This document shows, piece by piece, positions 37,686 to 48,173 of a DNA stretch of 64,000 nt (position 1 is the first letter of the stretch; each line of letters opens with the position of its first letter). Origin of the DNA: Thauera butanivorans NBRC 103042 (GTDB taxonomy: Bacteria; Pseudomonadota; Gammaproteobacteria; Burkholderiales; Rhodocyclaceae). The stretch is from positions 1 through 64,000 of the forward strand of contig NZ_BCUG01000018.1 in the NCBI RefSeq assembly GCF_001591165.1. Reading direction: 5' to 3'. Both the position numbers and the translations under genes were made by a program. The notes beneath the pieces are model-generated. The model ran no database searches. It saw nothing but the letters and a program-made list of their open reading frames with translations, and was not told the DNA's origin.

Positions 37686-39146
37686 TCAGATCGATTTGCG
37701 CAAACTGACCGGCGGGATATTGAGTGATTCGCGGTATTTCGCGATGGTGCGACGTGCGACCACGATACCCTGCTGGCCCAGAACTTCTGCAATTCGTGCG
37801 TCGGACAAGGGTTTCTTCCTGTCCTCTGCGTCCACCAACTGGCGGATCAGTGCGCGGATTGCCGTTGAGGAAGCTGCTCCGCCGGTGTCGGTGGAAACGT
37901 GGCTGCCAAAGAAATACTTGAGTTCGAACACGCCACGCGGTGTCGCCATGTACTTCTGCGTGGTGACGCGTGATACGGTGGATTCGTGCAGCTCGAGCTG
38001 GTCTGCGATCTCCCGGAGGGTCAGTGGCCTCATCGCCACGTCACCATGATCGAAGAACTGTCTTTGCTGGTCAACGATGGCCTGGGACACGCGCAGGATG
38101 GTGTCGAAGCGCTGCTGCACGTTCTTGATCAGCCAGCGAGCCTCCTGGAGCTGGCCGGTGAGTCCGCCGCCCTGTCCCCTGTTCTGCTGCAGCAGGCTGG
38201 CGTACAGGCGATTGACGCGCAGGCGCGGCATCGCCTCCTGGTTCAGGCTCACGCTCCAGCGCCCGCGGACCTTGCGCACGACGACGTCGGGCAGCACGTA
38301 GCGCGTTTCGGAAGCCGAGTGGCGCAGGCCGGGATGCGGGTCCAGGCTGCAGATCAGGGCGTGCGCGGCGCGCAGTTCGTCGTCGTTGCAGCCGGTCAGC
38401 TTCTTCAGGCGGACGAAGTTGCGTTCGGCCAGCAGTTCGAGGTGCCCGTCGACGATCTCGAGCGCCAGCATCTGGATCGAGCTTTCGGGCATCGCGCGCA
38501 GCTGCAGCGCCAGGCACTCCTGCGGCGTGCGGGCGCCGATGCCCGCCGGGTCGAGGTTCTGCACGTGGCGCAGCGCGATCGACAGATCGTCGAGGTCGAT
38601 CTCGAGCTCGGGCGGCAGCAGTTCGAGCAGTTCCTCGAGCGGCTGGTACAGGTAGCCGTCGTCGTCGAGCGCTTCGATGATGAAGCGCACCAGTGCGCGG
38701 TCGAGGTCGTTCAGCGGCGACAGCGCGACCTGCTGGTCGAGGTGTTCGCGCAGCGACAGCTCGGCGGCCTGGATTTCCTGGAAGTCGACGTCGTCGTCAT
38801 CGTCGCGCTTGGCCGAGGTGCCGGTGCCGACGTTCGACCAGTCGATGCCTTCGTCGCCGCCTTCGCGCTCGGCTGTACCGCCGTTGTCGCCGTCGCCGCC
38901 CCCGTCGGTGTCGGCTTCGCGCTGCTGTTCACGCTCGCGCTCGGCCGGCGAGGAACTGGTTGAGGGTTCGAGCCTGGGCGGCGGCTCGTCGAATTCCTCG
39001 CGCTCCAGCATCGGATTCTCGAGCAGGAAGCGCTCGATCTCCTGGTTCAGCTCGATCGTCGACAACTGCAGCAGCTTGATCGACTGCTGCAGTTGCGGCG
39101 TCAGCGTGAGGTGCTGGGAAAGCTTGAGCTGGAGACTGGGTTTCAT
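37686..39146 (-). CDS. rpoN: RNA polymerase sigma-54 factor
   Basis: The 486-aa sigma-54 has the Gln- and Leu-rich region I (LSQHLTLTPQLQQSIKLLQ, residues 9-27), a long acidic Asp/Glu/Ser region II (about residues 50-120), core-binding and HTH segments, and the C-terminal RpoN box ARRTIAKYRESL that reads the -24 element. Sigma-54 drives nitrogen, motility and other regulons; the urease operon in this window carries a matching promoter. It is 6 bases downstream of lptB. Confidence 0.96.
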   Translation of the reverse strand: MKPSLQLKLSQHLTLTPQLQQSIKLLQLSTIELNQEIERFLLENPMLEREEFDEPPPRLEPSTSSSPAEREREQQREADTDGGGDGDNGGTAEREGGDEGIDWSNVGTGTSAKRDDDDDVDFQEIQAAELSLREHLDQQVALSPLNDLDRALVRFIIEALDDDGYLYQPLEELLELLPPELEIDLDDLSIALRHVQNLDPAGIGARTPQECLALQLRAMPESSIQMLALEIVDGHLELLAERNFVRLKKLTGCNDDELRAAHALICSLDPHPGLRHSASETRYVLPDVVVRKVRGRWSVSLNQEAMPRLRVNRLYASLLQQNRGQGGGLTGQLQEARWLIKNVQQRFDTILRVSQAIVDQQRQFFDHGDVAMRPLTLREIADQLELHESTVSRVTTQKYMATPRGVFELKYFFGSHVSTDTGGAASSTAIRALIRQLVDAEDRKKPLSDARIAEVLGQQGIVVARRTIAKYRESLNIPPVSLRKSI

Positions 39147-39152
39147 CCTGGA

Positions 39153-39861
<709 letters not shown>

Positions 39862-39875
<14 letters not shown>

Positions 39876-40311
39876 CGTGGGGCTCTTTCAGCAGCTTGCG
39901 GATCAGGTCGGGTGCGAAGCCGCGGGTTTGCAGGAAGCGCGCCTGCCGCGCCCATTCGCGGGCATCGGCGGGCGGCGTGGTGAAGCGGCTGCGCAGCACG
40001 CTGCGCGCACGCTCCGATTCCGATTCTGCACATTCGCTGGCGATTGCCTCGTCGACCAGGTCACGGTCGAGGCCACGCCGCGCCATTTCGCTGCGCAGGC
40101 GGCTGGCGCCGAAGCGCGCCGCCTTGCTGCGCACGAAAGCCTGGGCGAAGCGTTCGTCGGACTGCAGGCCGAGCTCGCCCATGCGTTCGATCACCGCCCG
40201 GATCTCGTCCTCGTCGCCGTAGGCCGCGAGCTTCTTCGCCAGTTCGGCGCGAGAGTGGTCGCGGCGGGCGAGGTGGCGCAGGGCGCGTTCGCGCAGGCTC
40301 GGTTCAGCCAT
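39862..40311 (-). CDS. recX: Regulatory protein RecX
   Basis: The 149-aa helical-repeat protein modulates RecA filaments. It begins [24 protein letters not shown], and has the typical [22 protein letters not shown] and [20 protein letters not shown] segments. The start is chosen where RecX homology begins, 20 bases after the recA stop. Its end overlaps lptB by 14 bases, linking DNA repair and LPS export genes in one transcript. Confidence 0.92.
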
Positions 40312-40331
40312 GGCAGCCGCTGGTGTCCCTG

Positions 40332-41372
<1,041 letters not shown>

Positions 41373-41481
41373 GAAAACTTTTCCTGAGTGATGGGCGGAT
41401 TATGGCACAGAGCTTGCAGGGATTTTCGGCGGCGAGCTGTCGCAGCCCTGAACAAGGTCTCTGACGGCGTCAGCTTAGCAT

Positions 41482-41497
41482 CTGTATTTATATACAG
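41482..41497. promoter_or_regulatory. LexA (SOS) box of recA
   Basis: CTGTATTTATATACAG is a perfect CTGT-N8-ACAG LexA operator. On the minus strand it overlaps a plausible -35 (TTGCTG), with TAAGCT 17 bases further as -10, so LexA would block recA transcription. The recA ATG is 109 bases downstream. Confidence 0.85.
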
Positions 41498-41505
41498 CAA
41501 ATATG

Positions 41506-42012
41506 TCATGCAATATCCGCGCCAGCCAGTTCGATCAAGCGGCGCAGCGCCTGGATGACGGTCTGGCGCCGCACTGCCTCGCGGTCGCCGGCCAGCTGCA
41601 GCGTCTGCACCAGCGTGGCCGCGCCGCGCCGCGCCCAGGCCACGCACACCATGCCGACGGGCTTTGCCGGCGTGCCGCCGCCGGGGCCGGCGACGCCGGA
41701 AACGGCGATCGCGACGTCTGCCGTGCTGTGGATCAGCGCGCCTTCCGCCATTTCGGTGACGGTCGCTTCGCTGACGGCGCCATGCGCTTCGAGGGTCGTG
41801 GCGGCGACGCCCAGCATGTCGGTCTTGGCCGCGTTGGAATAGGTCACGAAGCCGCGGTCGAACCAGGCCGAGCTGCCGCTGGTGGCGGTGACGGTCGCCG
41901 CGATCCAGCCGCCGGTGCAGGATTCCGCGGTGGCCAGCAGCCAGCCCCGCGCGGCCAGCGCGGCACCGGCCGCGGCCGAGAGTTCGTTCAGTTCGCTATC
42001 CATCGTTCGCAT
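41506..42012 (-). CDS. pncC: CinA-family nicotinamide-nucleotide amidohydrolase (PncC)
   Basis: The 168-aa protein is the stand-alone CinA C-terminal domain, which deamidates NMN to NaMN in pyridine nucleotide recycling. Landmarks are LATAESCTGGWIAATVTATSGSS-type start (TAESCTGGWIA near residues 28-38), FVTYSNAAKTDMLGV, and AVSGVAGPGGGTPAKPVG. An alternative ATG ending at 42003 would remove three residues. It lies between pgpA and recA, a conserved neighbourhood. Confidence 0.9.
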   Translation of the reverse strand: MRTMDSELNELSAAAGAALAARGWLLATAESCTGGWIAATVTATSGSSAWFDRGFVTYSNAAKTDMLGVAATTLEAHGAVSEATVTEMAEGALIHSTADVAIAVSGVAGPGGGTPAKPVGMVCVAWARRGAATLVQTLQLAGDREAVRRQTVIQALRRLIELAGADIA

Positions 42013-42039
42013 GTGTGCTGAAGGGGGGACCGGGGCTGG

Positions 42040-42522
42040 TCAGCGGCCGAACAGCTGGACCAGGATGGCCAGCACGAGCAGGGTGTAGCCGGCGGCGATG
42101 ATGTCGTCGAACATCACGCCGAAGCCGCCCTTGAAGCTGCGGTCGGCCCAGCGCACCGGCGGCGGCTTGACGATGTCGAAGAAGCGGAACAGCGCCACCG
42201 CGACCGCCTGCCAGCCCAGCGTCGCCGGCGTGAATGCCAGCACCAGCCAGATCGCCACCATCTCGTCCCAGACGATGCCGCCGTGGTCGGGCACGCCGAG
42301 CGTGCGGCCGGTGCGTTCGGCGGCGAGCACGCCGACGATGAACAGGCTGGCAAGAAAGGCCAGGAAGACGAACTCCGACAGCGGCGCGCTGAGCAGCGGA
42401 TACAGCGCCCAGCCCAGCAGCGTGCCCGCCGTGCCCGGCGCCCATGGCGACAGGCCGGAGCCGAAGCCGAGCGAGATGAAGTGGGCGGGGTGGCTCATCA
42501 TCAGTTTCAGAGTGGGGCGCAT
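42040..42522 (-). CDS. pgpA: Phosphatidylglycerophosphatase A
   Basis: The 160-aa inner-membrane enzyme dephosphorylates phosphatidylglycerophosphate. It has HFISLGFGSGLSPWAPGTAGTL, the signature PDHGGIVWDEMVAIW with its acidic metal ligands, FRFFDIVKPPP, and KGGFGVMFDDIIAAGYT. About four membrane segments are visible. The start is set where homology begins; the frame upstream overlaps thiL without homology. It lies just after thiL. Confidence 0.93.
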   Translation of the reverse strand: MRPTLKLMMSHPAHFISLGFGSGLSPWAPGTAGTLLGWALYPLLSAPLSEFVFLAFLASLFIVGVLAAERTGRTLGVPDHGGIVWDEMVAIWLVLAFTPATLGWQAVAVALFRFFDIVKPPPVRWADRSFKGGFGVMFDDIIAAGYTLLVLAILVQLFGR

Positions 42523-42586
42523 CGGCTCGCTCCGGAAGGTCGGGGAGGGGGGGGCGGAAGAACGGGCGTGACGGCGGCGGCGATGT

Positions 42587-43603
42587 TCATGCGAAGTGAT
42601 CGTAGCCGCTCGGATGCAGGACCTGCTCCTCGCCGTCGGCCGTGCGCAGCAGGCATTCGCCCGCCCGGCCGGTGATCCGGCCGATGCGGTGCAGCGGCAG
42701 CGCGAGCCGGCGCGACAGCGCGTCGATGTCGGCGCGCGCGGAGGCCGCTGCGGTGAACAGCAGTTCGTAGTCGTCGCCGCCCGCCAGCAGGCAGGCGCGG
42801 GCCTTGTCCTCGGGCGCGCTGGTCGCGAGCAGCGCCGCCAGTGGCAGGGCCGCGCTATCGATGACGGCGCCGGCACCCGACTGCGCCAGGACGTGGGCCA
42901 GGTCGCCGAGCAGGCCGTCGGAGACGTCGAGCATCGCGCTGGCGAGCCCGCGCAGGGCCAACCCCAGCGCCACGCGCGGCTGCGGGCGCTGCAGCGCGGC
43001 GATGCAGCCTTGGCGGCCGGGCGGGTCCAGATCGACTTCGCCGCGCAGCGCGGCGAGGCCGAGCGCAGCCAGGCCGGGCTGGCCCGAAACCCACAAGTCG
43101 TCGCCGGCGCGGGCGCCGGCGCGGCCGATCGCTGCGCCCGCCGGCACTTCGCCGATGATCGTGACGGACAGGTTCAGTGGCCCGCGGGTGGTGTCGCCAC
43201 CGGCCAGGTCCACGCCGAAAGCGTCGGCGCAGGCGTAGAAGCCGCGCGCGAAGGCGGTGATCCAGTCCTCGTCGGCCGCCGGCAGCGCCAGCGCGAGGAA
43301 GGCCCAGCGCGGTTCCGCGCCCATCGCCGCGAGGTCGGACACATTGACCGCCAGCGTCTTCCAGCCGAGGTCCTGCGGGTCGGTGTCGGCGAAGAAGTGC
43401 GTGCCGGACACCAGCATGTCGGTCGACACGGCCAACTGCATGCCCGGCCGCGCACTCAGCAGTGCCGCATCGTCGCCGCCGGCGAGATCGGTATGCCGCG
43501 TGCCGCGGCTGAAATGCCGCCGGATCAGGTCGAACTCGGATGGCGGCGCAGATGCGGGCCGTGGAAACGTGGCGGGCGAGGCGGATTCGGTCGGGCGGGG
43601 CAT
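42587..43603 (-). CDS. thiL: Thiamine-phosphate kinase
   Basis: The 338-aa enzyme phosphorylates thiamine monophosphate to the diphosphate. The N-terminal EFDLIRRHF leads to the metal-binding AGGDDAALL, and then VSTDMLVSGTHFF, MGAEPRWAFLAL and VDLAGGDTTRGP; LDVSDGLLGDL and LAGGDDYELLF complete the family set. The N-terminus has about 20 extra Pro/Ala/Ser-rich residues; a later start is possible but none is clearly better. Confidence 0.94.
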   Translation of the reverse strand: MPRPTESASPATFPRPASAPPSEFDLIRRHFSRGTRHTDLAGGDDAALLSARPGMQLAVSTDMLVSGTHFFADTDPQDLGWKTLAVNVSDLAAMGAEPRWAFLALALPAADEDWITAFARGFYACADAFGVDLAGGDTTRGPLNLSVTIIGEVPAGAAIGRAGARAGDDLWVSGQPGLAALGLAALRGEVDLDPPGRQGCIAALQRPQPRVALGLALRGLASAMLDVSDGLLGDLAHVLAQSGAGAVIDSAALPLAALLATSAPEDKARACLLAGGDDYELLFTAAASARADIDALSRRLALPLHRIGRITGRAGECLLRTADGEEQVLHPSGYDHFA

Positions 43604-43740
43604 GGCGCGGGCGCGGCAGCGAAGCGGGGGCGCAAGCTTAACGCAGATGCTGCCGGCTCGCCTGCCATCCCCATGGCCACTGTCGTTTGCGCGAGGCCAT
43701 CATCGGTCCGCGAGCATTCTCGCCGACAGCCCGGTTCTTC

Positions 43741-43816
43741 GTAGGAGCGGCTTCAGCCGCGAATGGGGCTGAGATGCCGTTTCCACAGTTGCTTTCGCGG
43801 CTGAAGCCGCTCCTAC
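43741..43816. repeat. REP-type inverted repeat, copy 2
   Basis: The two 23-base arms (43741-43763 and 43794-43816) are identical to those at 30330-30384 but separated by 30 bases instead of 9. It begins GTAGGAGCGGCTTCAGCCGC. It lies nine bases beyond the ubiT stop and before thiL, in a 221-base gap that otherwise holds no gene. Confidence 0.85.
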
Positions 43817-43824
43817 GGATAGCG

Positions 43825-44358
43825 TCAGCGGCCGAGGCCCAGCTTTGCCTTCAGCGCATCCCAGTCGACCGCGTCGAGGGTGTTCTTGACCAGCAAGCCC
43901 AGTTCGGTATCGCCTTCCATGCGCAGGCGGCGGCTGAAGAACAGCGTGTCGGGGTCCTCCTCGCGCAGGGCCAGGGCGATGAAGTCGCGCGTGGTGGCGG
44001 AAATGACCAGATCGGGCTTGCCGTCGCCGGCAGCCGGCGCGGCGCGCTGGAAGCCCTTGTCGCCCAGCGTGAAGTCGAGCCTGAGGCCGGCATCGAGCAC
44101 CCGCATCTGCAGGTGGCGGCCGCTCAGCGGCGCCAGCGTGTCGCGCGGCAGGATGCGGTCGAGCGCCAGGTTCAGCGCTAGCGTCAGCGCCATCGTGGGC
44201 GGCTGCTGCGGCAGGCGGCCGGCCAGCTTCGCCAGTGCGGCGGGCACGGTGAAGTCCGGCACGCGGAAGTGCTCCAGGCGCTCGCCGATGCGGCGGCGCA
44301 GGTTGCCGGGCAGCAACACGGCCGGCGGCGGGAAGGGCAGGGAAGGCAGGGCGGGCAT
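43825..44358 (-). CDS. ubiT: SCP2-domain ubiquinone accessory factor UbiT
   Basis: The 177-aa protein has an SCP2-like lipid-binding fold with GRHLQMRVLDAGLRLDFTL and DLVISATTRDFIALALREEDPDTLFFSRRL-type segments (key part TRDFIALALREEDPDTLFF). It ends with an LKAKLGL helix. UbiT is the SCP2 accessory protein needed, with UbiU and UbiV, for oxygen-independent ubiquinone synthesis. It lies 66 bases after ubiV on the same strand, which identifies it as UbiT rather than UbiJ. Confidence 0.87.
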   Translation of the reverse strand: MPALPSLPFPPPAVLLPGNLRRRIGERLEHFRVPDFTVPAALAKLAGRLPQQPPTMALTLALNLALDRILPRDTLAPLSGRHLQMRVLDAGLRLDFTLGDKGFQRAAPAAGDGKPDLVISATTRDFIALALREEDPDTLFFSRRLRMEGDTELGLLVKNTLDAVDWDALKAKLGLGR

Positions 44359-44424
44359 GTTCGGGCTCCGGATGTTCTCAGGGCGGATATGCGGCAGGAA
44401 GCGGGGCGATGCGGGCTGCCGCGC

Positions 44425-45336
44425 TCACGCCGCCACGTACTGCTCGGCGCCGGCGCGGCCGTGCCAGAAGCCGTTGCACGGCGCTTCCACCATCAGTTCG
44501 CGGCTGGCGGCGAGTGCGGCGGCCGGTGTCTGTGCATCGTCGAGGGCGGCGCGGAACAGTTCGACGACACGGCGGGTGTCCGAACCCTGCGGGCTGATGC
44601 GCAGCACTTCGGCGTTCTGCCGTACCGCCGGCAGGTCGCCGAGCAGGTTGTGCACGCGGGCCGACTGGGTCTGCACGCCGTTCAGGGTCAGGAAAGGCTC
44701 GCCCTCGCGGGTGCGCAGCGTGATGCCGTCCATGATGGCCAGGCAGCGGAACTCGCAGGTGTCCTTCTGCAGGTTGAAGTGGCGCGCGGTGAAGCAGCGC
44801 GCCGAGTGCGCCAGCGGCAGGCGGCCGTAGGCGAAGACTTCGGTCTCGACCGGTGCGGCGAGCGCGGCGCGCACGGCGGCGAGCGCCTCGCCCGACATCT
44901 CGGGCGCGACCGCCCAGCGCGTGGCGCCGGCGTCGATCATCAGTTGCAGCGTCGCCGGGTTGAAGATGTTCAGCGTCGGGCCGGCGACCCAATCAGTGGC
45001 GCCGGCTTCGCCGAGCAGGCGCACCGCGCCCATGTCGTTGGCTTCGACGCGGAAGCCCGGCGCGCCGTCCGCGCTCTGGCGCACGATGCGGCGCAGCACC
45101 TTGAGGTCGGATTCGGATTCGATCAGGCCCTGGGTGCTGATCACCACTTCCTTGTCGGCGGCGGCGAGCATTTCGCCGACTTCGAGCCAGTCGTCGAGGC
45201 GCAGTTCGTGGCGGCGCGAACACACTGTTTCGCCGAGATAGACGCTATCGACAGACGTTTCGGCGATGTCGGCGTAGAAGTCGAGCACGCTCTGGCGCGG
45301 CCAGTAGTAGAGCAGGGGGCCGAGGGCGAGTTTCAT
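44425..45336 (-). CDS. ubiV: O2-independent ubiquinone hydroxylation protein UbiV
   Basis: The 303-aa U32-family protein begins MKLALGPLLYYWPRQSVLDFY, closely like E. coli UbiV (YhbV). Four cysteines expected to hold a 4Fe-4S cluster are visible: C39 in GETVCSRRH and three in the SARCFTARH-DTCEFRC region. With UbiU it hydroxylates ubiquinone precursors without O2. The ATG ending at 45336 matches E. coli; an ATG ending at 45354 overlaps the ubiU stop as ATGA and would add six residues. Confidence 0.93.
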   Translation of the reverse strand: MKLALGPLLYYWPRQSVLDFYADIAETSVDSVYLGETVCSRRHELRLDDWLEVGEMLAAADKEVVISTQGLIESESDLKVLRRIVRQSADGAPGFRVEANDMGAVRLLGEAGATDWVAGPTLNIFNPATLQLMIDAGATRWAVAPEMSGEALAAVRAALAAPVETEVFAYGRLPLAHSARCFTARHFNLQKDTCEFRCLAIMDGITLRTREGEPFLTLNGVQTQSARVHNLLGDLPAVRQNAEVLRISPQGSDTRRVVELFRAALDDAQTPAAALAASRELMVEAPCNGFWHGRAGAEQYVAA

Positions 45337-45350
45337 CGGGCGGGTTTCCA

Positions 45351-46361
45351 TCATTTCCACGGACGGTAGTAGGCGCCGAGCGTGTGGCTCTGGCCTTCGG
45401 ATACCTTGTTGAGTTCGGCCATCCAGCCCGGCAGCACGCTGAAGGCGTCGGCGCCGCCGGCGGCGAGTTTGTCGAGCGCGGCGCGCCACACCTGTGTGAC
45501 CTGGGCGACGTAAGCCGGGCTGCGCTGGCGGCCTTCGATCTTGATCGCGCGGATGCCGATGCGCGCCAGCTCGGGCAGCAGTTCCAGGGTGTTGAGGCTG
45601 GTCGGCTCCTCGAGCGCGTAGTAGGTCTCGTCGTTGACCTCGAAGCGGCCCTTGCACAGCGTCGGGTAGCCGGCGCGCTCGCCGTCGGCGAAGCGGTCGA
45701 TCAGGATGCCGTTGAGGCGGGTTTCCATGCCTTTCGGGGTCTCTTCCCAGCGCACGTGCTTGCCGGGCGAGCAGGCGCCGTTGCAGTTGGGCGATTCGCC
45801 GGTGGCGTAGGCCGACAGCGCGCAGCGGCCTTCGACCATCACGCACAGGCCGCCGAAGCCGAAGACTTCGATCTCCACCGCGGTGTTGGCGACGACGTGG
45901 GCGACCTGGGGCAGCGACAGCACCCGCGGCAGCACCGCGCGGCGGATGTCGAAACGCTCGGCGTACCAGTTGATCGCCTCGTAGCTGGTGGCCGAGCCCT
46001 GCACCGACAGGTGCAGGCGCAGCTGCGGATGCGTACGGGTGGCGTAGTCCATCAGGCCGGGGTCGGCCAGGATCAGCGCATCGACGCCGAACTCGGCGGC
46101 GCGGTCGATGGCCTGCGTCCAGCTCGGCCAGTTGTCCGCCTGCGGATAGGTGTTGAGCGCCAGCAGCACCTTGCGGCCGCGGGCGTGGGCATAGGCGACG
46201 CCTTCGCGCATCTGCGGCGGGTCGAAGTTCAGGCCGGTGAAGTTGCGCGCGTTGGTCGCATCCTTGAAGCCGAGATAGACGCAGTCGGCGCCGTGGTCGA
46301 CGGCGGTCTTGAGGGCCGGCAGGCTGCCGGCGGGGCAGACGAGCTCGATCGGGGCAGGCAC
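45351..46361 (-). CDS. ubiU: O2-independent ubiquinone hydroxylation protein UbiU
   Basis: The 336-aa U32-family protein begins MPAPIELVCPAGSLPALKTAV and contains VYLGFKDATNARNF. The four cluster cysteines match the family pattern: GGLCVMVEGRC, then SPNCNGACSPG and LCKGRFEV. It forms a heterodimer with UbiV. First gene of ubiU-ubiV-ubiT; a perfect FNR box lies 62 bases upstream of its start. Confidence 0.94.
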   Translation of the reverse strand: MPAPIELVCPAGSLPALKTAVDHGADCVYLGFKDATNARNFTGLNFDPPQMREGVAYAHARGRKVLLALNTYPQADNWPSWTQAIDRAAEFGVDALILADPGLMDYATRTHPQLRLHLSVQGSATSYEAINWYAERFDIRRAVLPRVLSLPQVAHVVANTAVEIEVFGFGGLCVMVEGRCALSAYATGESPNCNGACSPGKHVRWEETPKGMETRLNGILIDRFADGERAGYPTLCKGRFEVNDETYYALEEPTSLNTLELLPELARIGIRAIKIEGRQRSPAYVAQVTQVWRAALDKLAAGGADAFSVLPGWMAELNKVSEGQSHTLGAYYRPWK

Positions 46362-46422
46362 GATGATGGTGTCCGGAACGGGAAAAACTCCACCACCTTA
46401 GACGAGCGGGGCGGGCCGTTCG

Positions 46423-46436
46423 TTGATCACCATCAA
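46423..46436. promoter_or_regulatory. FNR/Anr-type box before ubiUVT
   Basis: TTGATCACCATCAA matches the FNR consensus TTGAT-N4-ATCAA exactly. Its nearer edge is 62 bases before the ubiU ATG; a class II site at -41.5 would put the transcription start about 20-30 bases before ubiU. It also lies 63 bases past the symporter stop's far side, where nothing else needs regulation. Binding is inferred from sequence. Confidence 0.75.
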
Positions 46437-46498
46437 AGCCGGGCGCCGGGAGCGCCGGCGAGGCGGGCTGCGCTCGCCGGCGCTGCCCGCGGTTTTGC

Positions 46499-47926
46499 TC
46501 AGTGTGCGGTGCGATGGGCGCCGGATGCCGGGTGCGGGCCGACGAGGCCGCCGATCAGCATGCCGAGGGCGCTGGTGCACAGGCCGTAGAGCTGAGGCTC
46601 GATATCGCCTTCGGCGACGAAGATCTCGCACAGGATCCAGGTGCCCAGGCCGAGGCCGACCGCCAGCGCCGCGCCCAGATTGTTGGCCCGCTTCCAGAAC
46701 AGGCCGGCGGCCAGCGGCACGAAGGCGCCGGCCAGCGTGACGCGGTAGGCGTTCTCGACCATGTGGTGGATGGAGGCGTCGGTGCCGGTGGCGTACCAGG
46801 TCACCAGTGCGGTGAACACGGTGATGGTGATGCGGGTGCTCCACAGGAACTGATGGTCCTTCATGCCCGGGATGAAGCCGCGCAGCACGTTCTCGGTGAA
46901 GGTCACCGACGGCGCCAGCAGCGTGCCCGAAGCCGTGCTCATGATCACCGACAGCAGCGCGCCGAAGAAGATGACCTGGGCGTAGAAGGGCATGTACTGC
47001 AGCACCAGGGTCGGCAGGATGAGCTGGGAGTCTTGCTCCATCAGGCGCTCGACCATCGCCGGGTCGATGATGTTGGCGGTGTAGGCCAGGAACAGCGGCA
47101 CCGCGGCGAAGAAGAAATAGCTGACGCCGCCGAGCGTGGTGGCCCAGACGGCGACGAATTCGTTCTTCGACGAGTTGACGCGCTGGAACACGTCCTGTTG
47201 CGGAATCGAGCCCAGCGCCATGGTGGCGAAGGCGGCGATCCAGCCGATGATGTCGAGAAGGTCCAGTGTCGGCAGGAAGTCGAGCTTGCCTTCGGCGGCG
47301 GCCTTCGACACCACGACCTCGAAGCCCCCCGCCATGTCGCCGGCGAGCCAGGTGACGTAGAGCAGGCCGAGCACGATGACGATCATCTGCACGAAAGTGG
47401 TCACCGCCACCGACCACATGCCGCCGAACAAGGTGTAGAGCAGCACCACCGAGGCGCCGATCAGCATGCCCTGGTTCATCGACACCGCGTCCGCCGACAG
47501 CACGTTGAACACCAGGCCGAGCGCGGTGACCTGCGCCGCGACCCAGCCCAGGTAGGACAGCACGATGCAGATCGACAGCACCAGCTCGGTCGTGCGGTTG
47601 TAGCGCATGCGGAAGAAGTCGCCCAGCGTCAGCAGGTTGAGCCGGTACAGCGGACGGGCGAAGACGAGGCCGAACAGCACCAGGCAGACCGAGGCGCCGA
47701 GCGGGTCGGAGATCAGGCCGCGAAAGCCTTCCTCGAGAAAGGTGGCCGAGATGCCGAGCACCGTTTCGGCGCCGAACCAGGTCGCGAACACCATTGCCAG
47801 CACCACTGCCATCGGCAGGTTGCGGCCGGCGGTGACGTAGTCCCGGGCGTTGTGCACCCGGGTGGCGGCGATGAGCCCGATCGCGATGGACACGACCAGG
47901 TAGGCGACGACGAGCCAGAACATCAT
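46499..47926 (-). CDS. Sodium:solute symporter family protein
   Basis: The 475-aa protein has about 13 membrane segments and the SSS (LeuT-fold) pattern: RDYVTAGRNLPMAVVLAMVFATWFG near the start (key part AGRNLP), LTLGDFFRMRYNRTTE, YTLFGGMWSVAVTTFVQ and GSIPQQDVFQRVNSSK. Substrates of this family include amino acids, proline, short acids and urea; none can be assigned. It starts 247 bases after the arginase-aminotransferase stop on the same strand, so transport of arginine or a related compound is possible. Two adjacent ATGs give alternative starts. Confidence 0.85.
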   Translation of the reverse strand: MMFWLVVAYLVVSIAIGLIAATRVHNARDYVTAGRNLPMAVVLAMVFATWFGAETVLGISATFLEEGFRGLISDPLGASVCLVLFGLVFARPLYRLNLLTLGDFFRMRYNRTTELVLSICIVLSYLGWVAAQVTALGLVFNVLSADAVSMNQGMLIGASVVLLYTLFGGMWSVAVTTFVQMIVIVLGLLYVTWLAGDMAGGFEVVVSKAAAEGKLDFLPTLDLLDIIGWIAAFATMALGSIPQQDVFQRVNSSKNEFVAVWATTLGGVSYFFFAAVPLFLAYTANIIDPAMVERLMEQDSQLILPTLVLQYMPFYAQVIFFGALLSVIMSTASGTLLAPSVTFTENVLRGFIPGMKDHQFLWSTRITITVFTALVTWYATGTDASIHHMVENAYRVTLAGAFVPLAAGLFWKRANNLGAALAVGLGLGTWILCEIFVAEGDIEPQLYGLCTSALGMLIGGLVGPHPASGAHRTAH

Positions 47927-48173
47927 GTTGGGCGTCTCCAGGCGGCGGGTAGGGGGCCGGGGGAAAGGGGGCGAATCCGGTGGAACGACGGCAAAACCGG
48001 CGGATTCTAGCAACGAATCGGCCGCGTGTTGCAGTGCAATTTGCCTCTGTTCGAGCGGTTGCCCGATGGAGTACCGGAGAAGGCGGGGAGGGGGGCGCGG
48101 CAGGCCACCCGGAAACGACCCCGGAGCGGGCCCGGCACTGCTGTGCCGCACCCGCATGGCCGTGCCGGCGCCG

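Noticed and set aside
42523-43603. TPP riboswitch near thiL
   Set aside because: No CUGAGA-type conserved core was seen before thiL, and thiL is usually not riboswitch-controlled.
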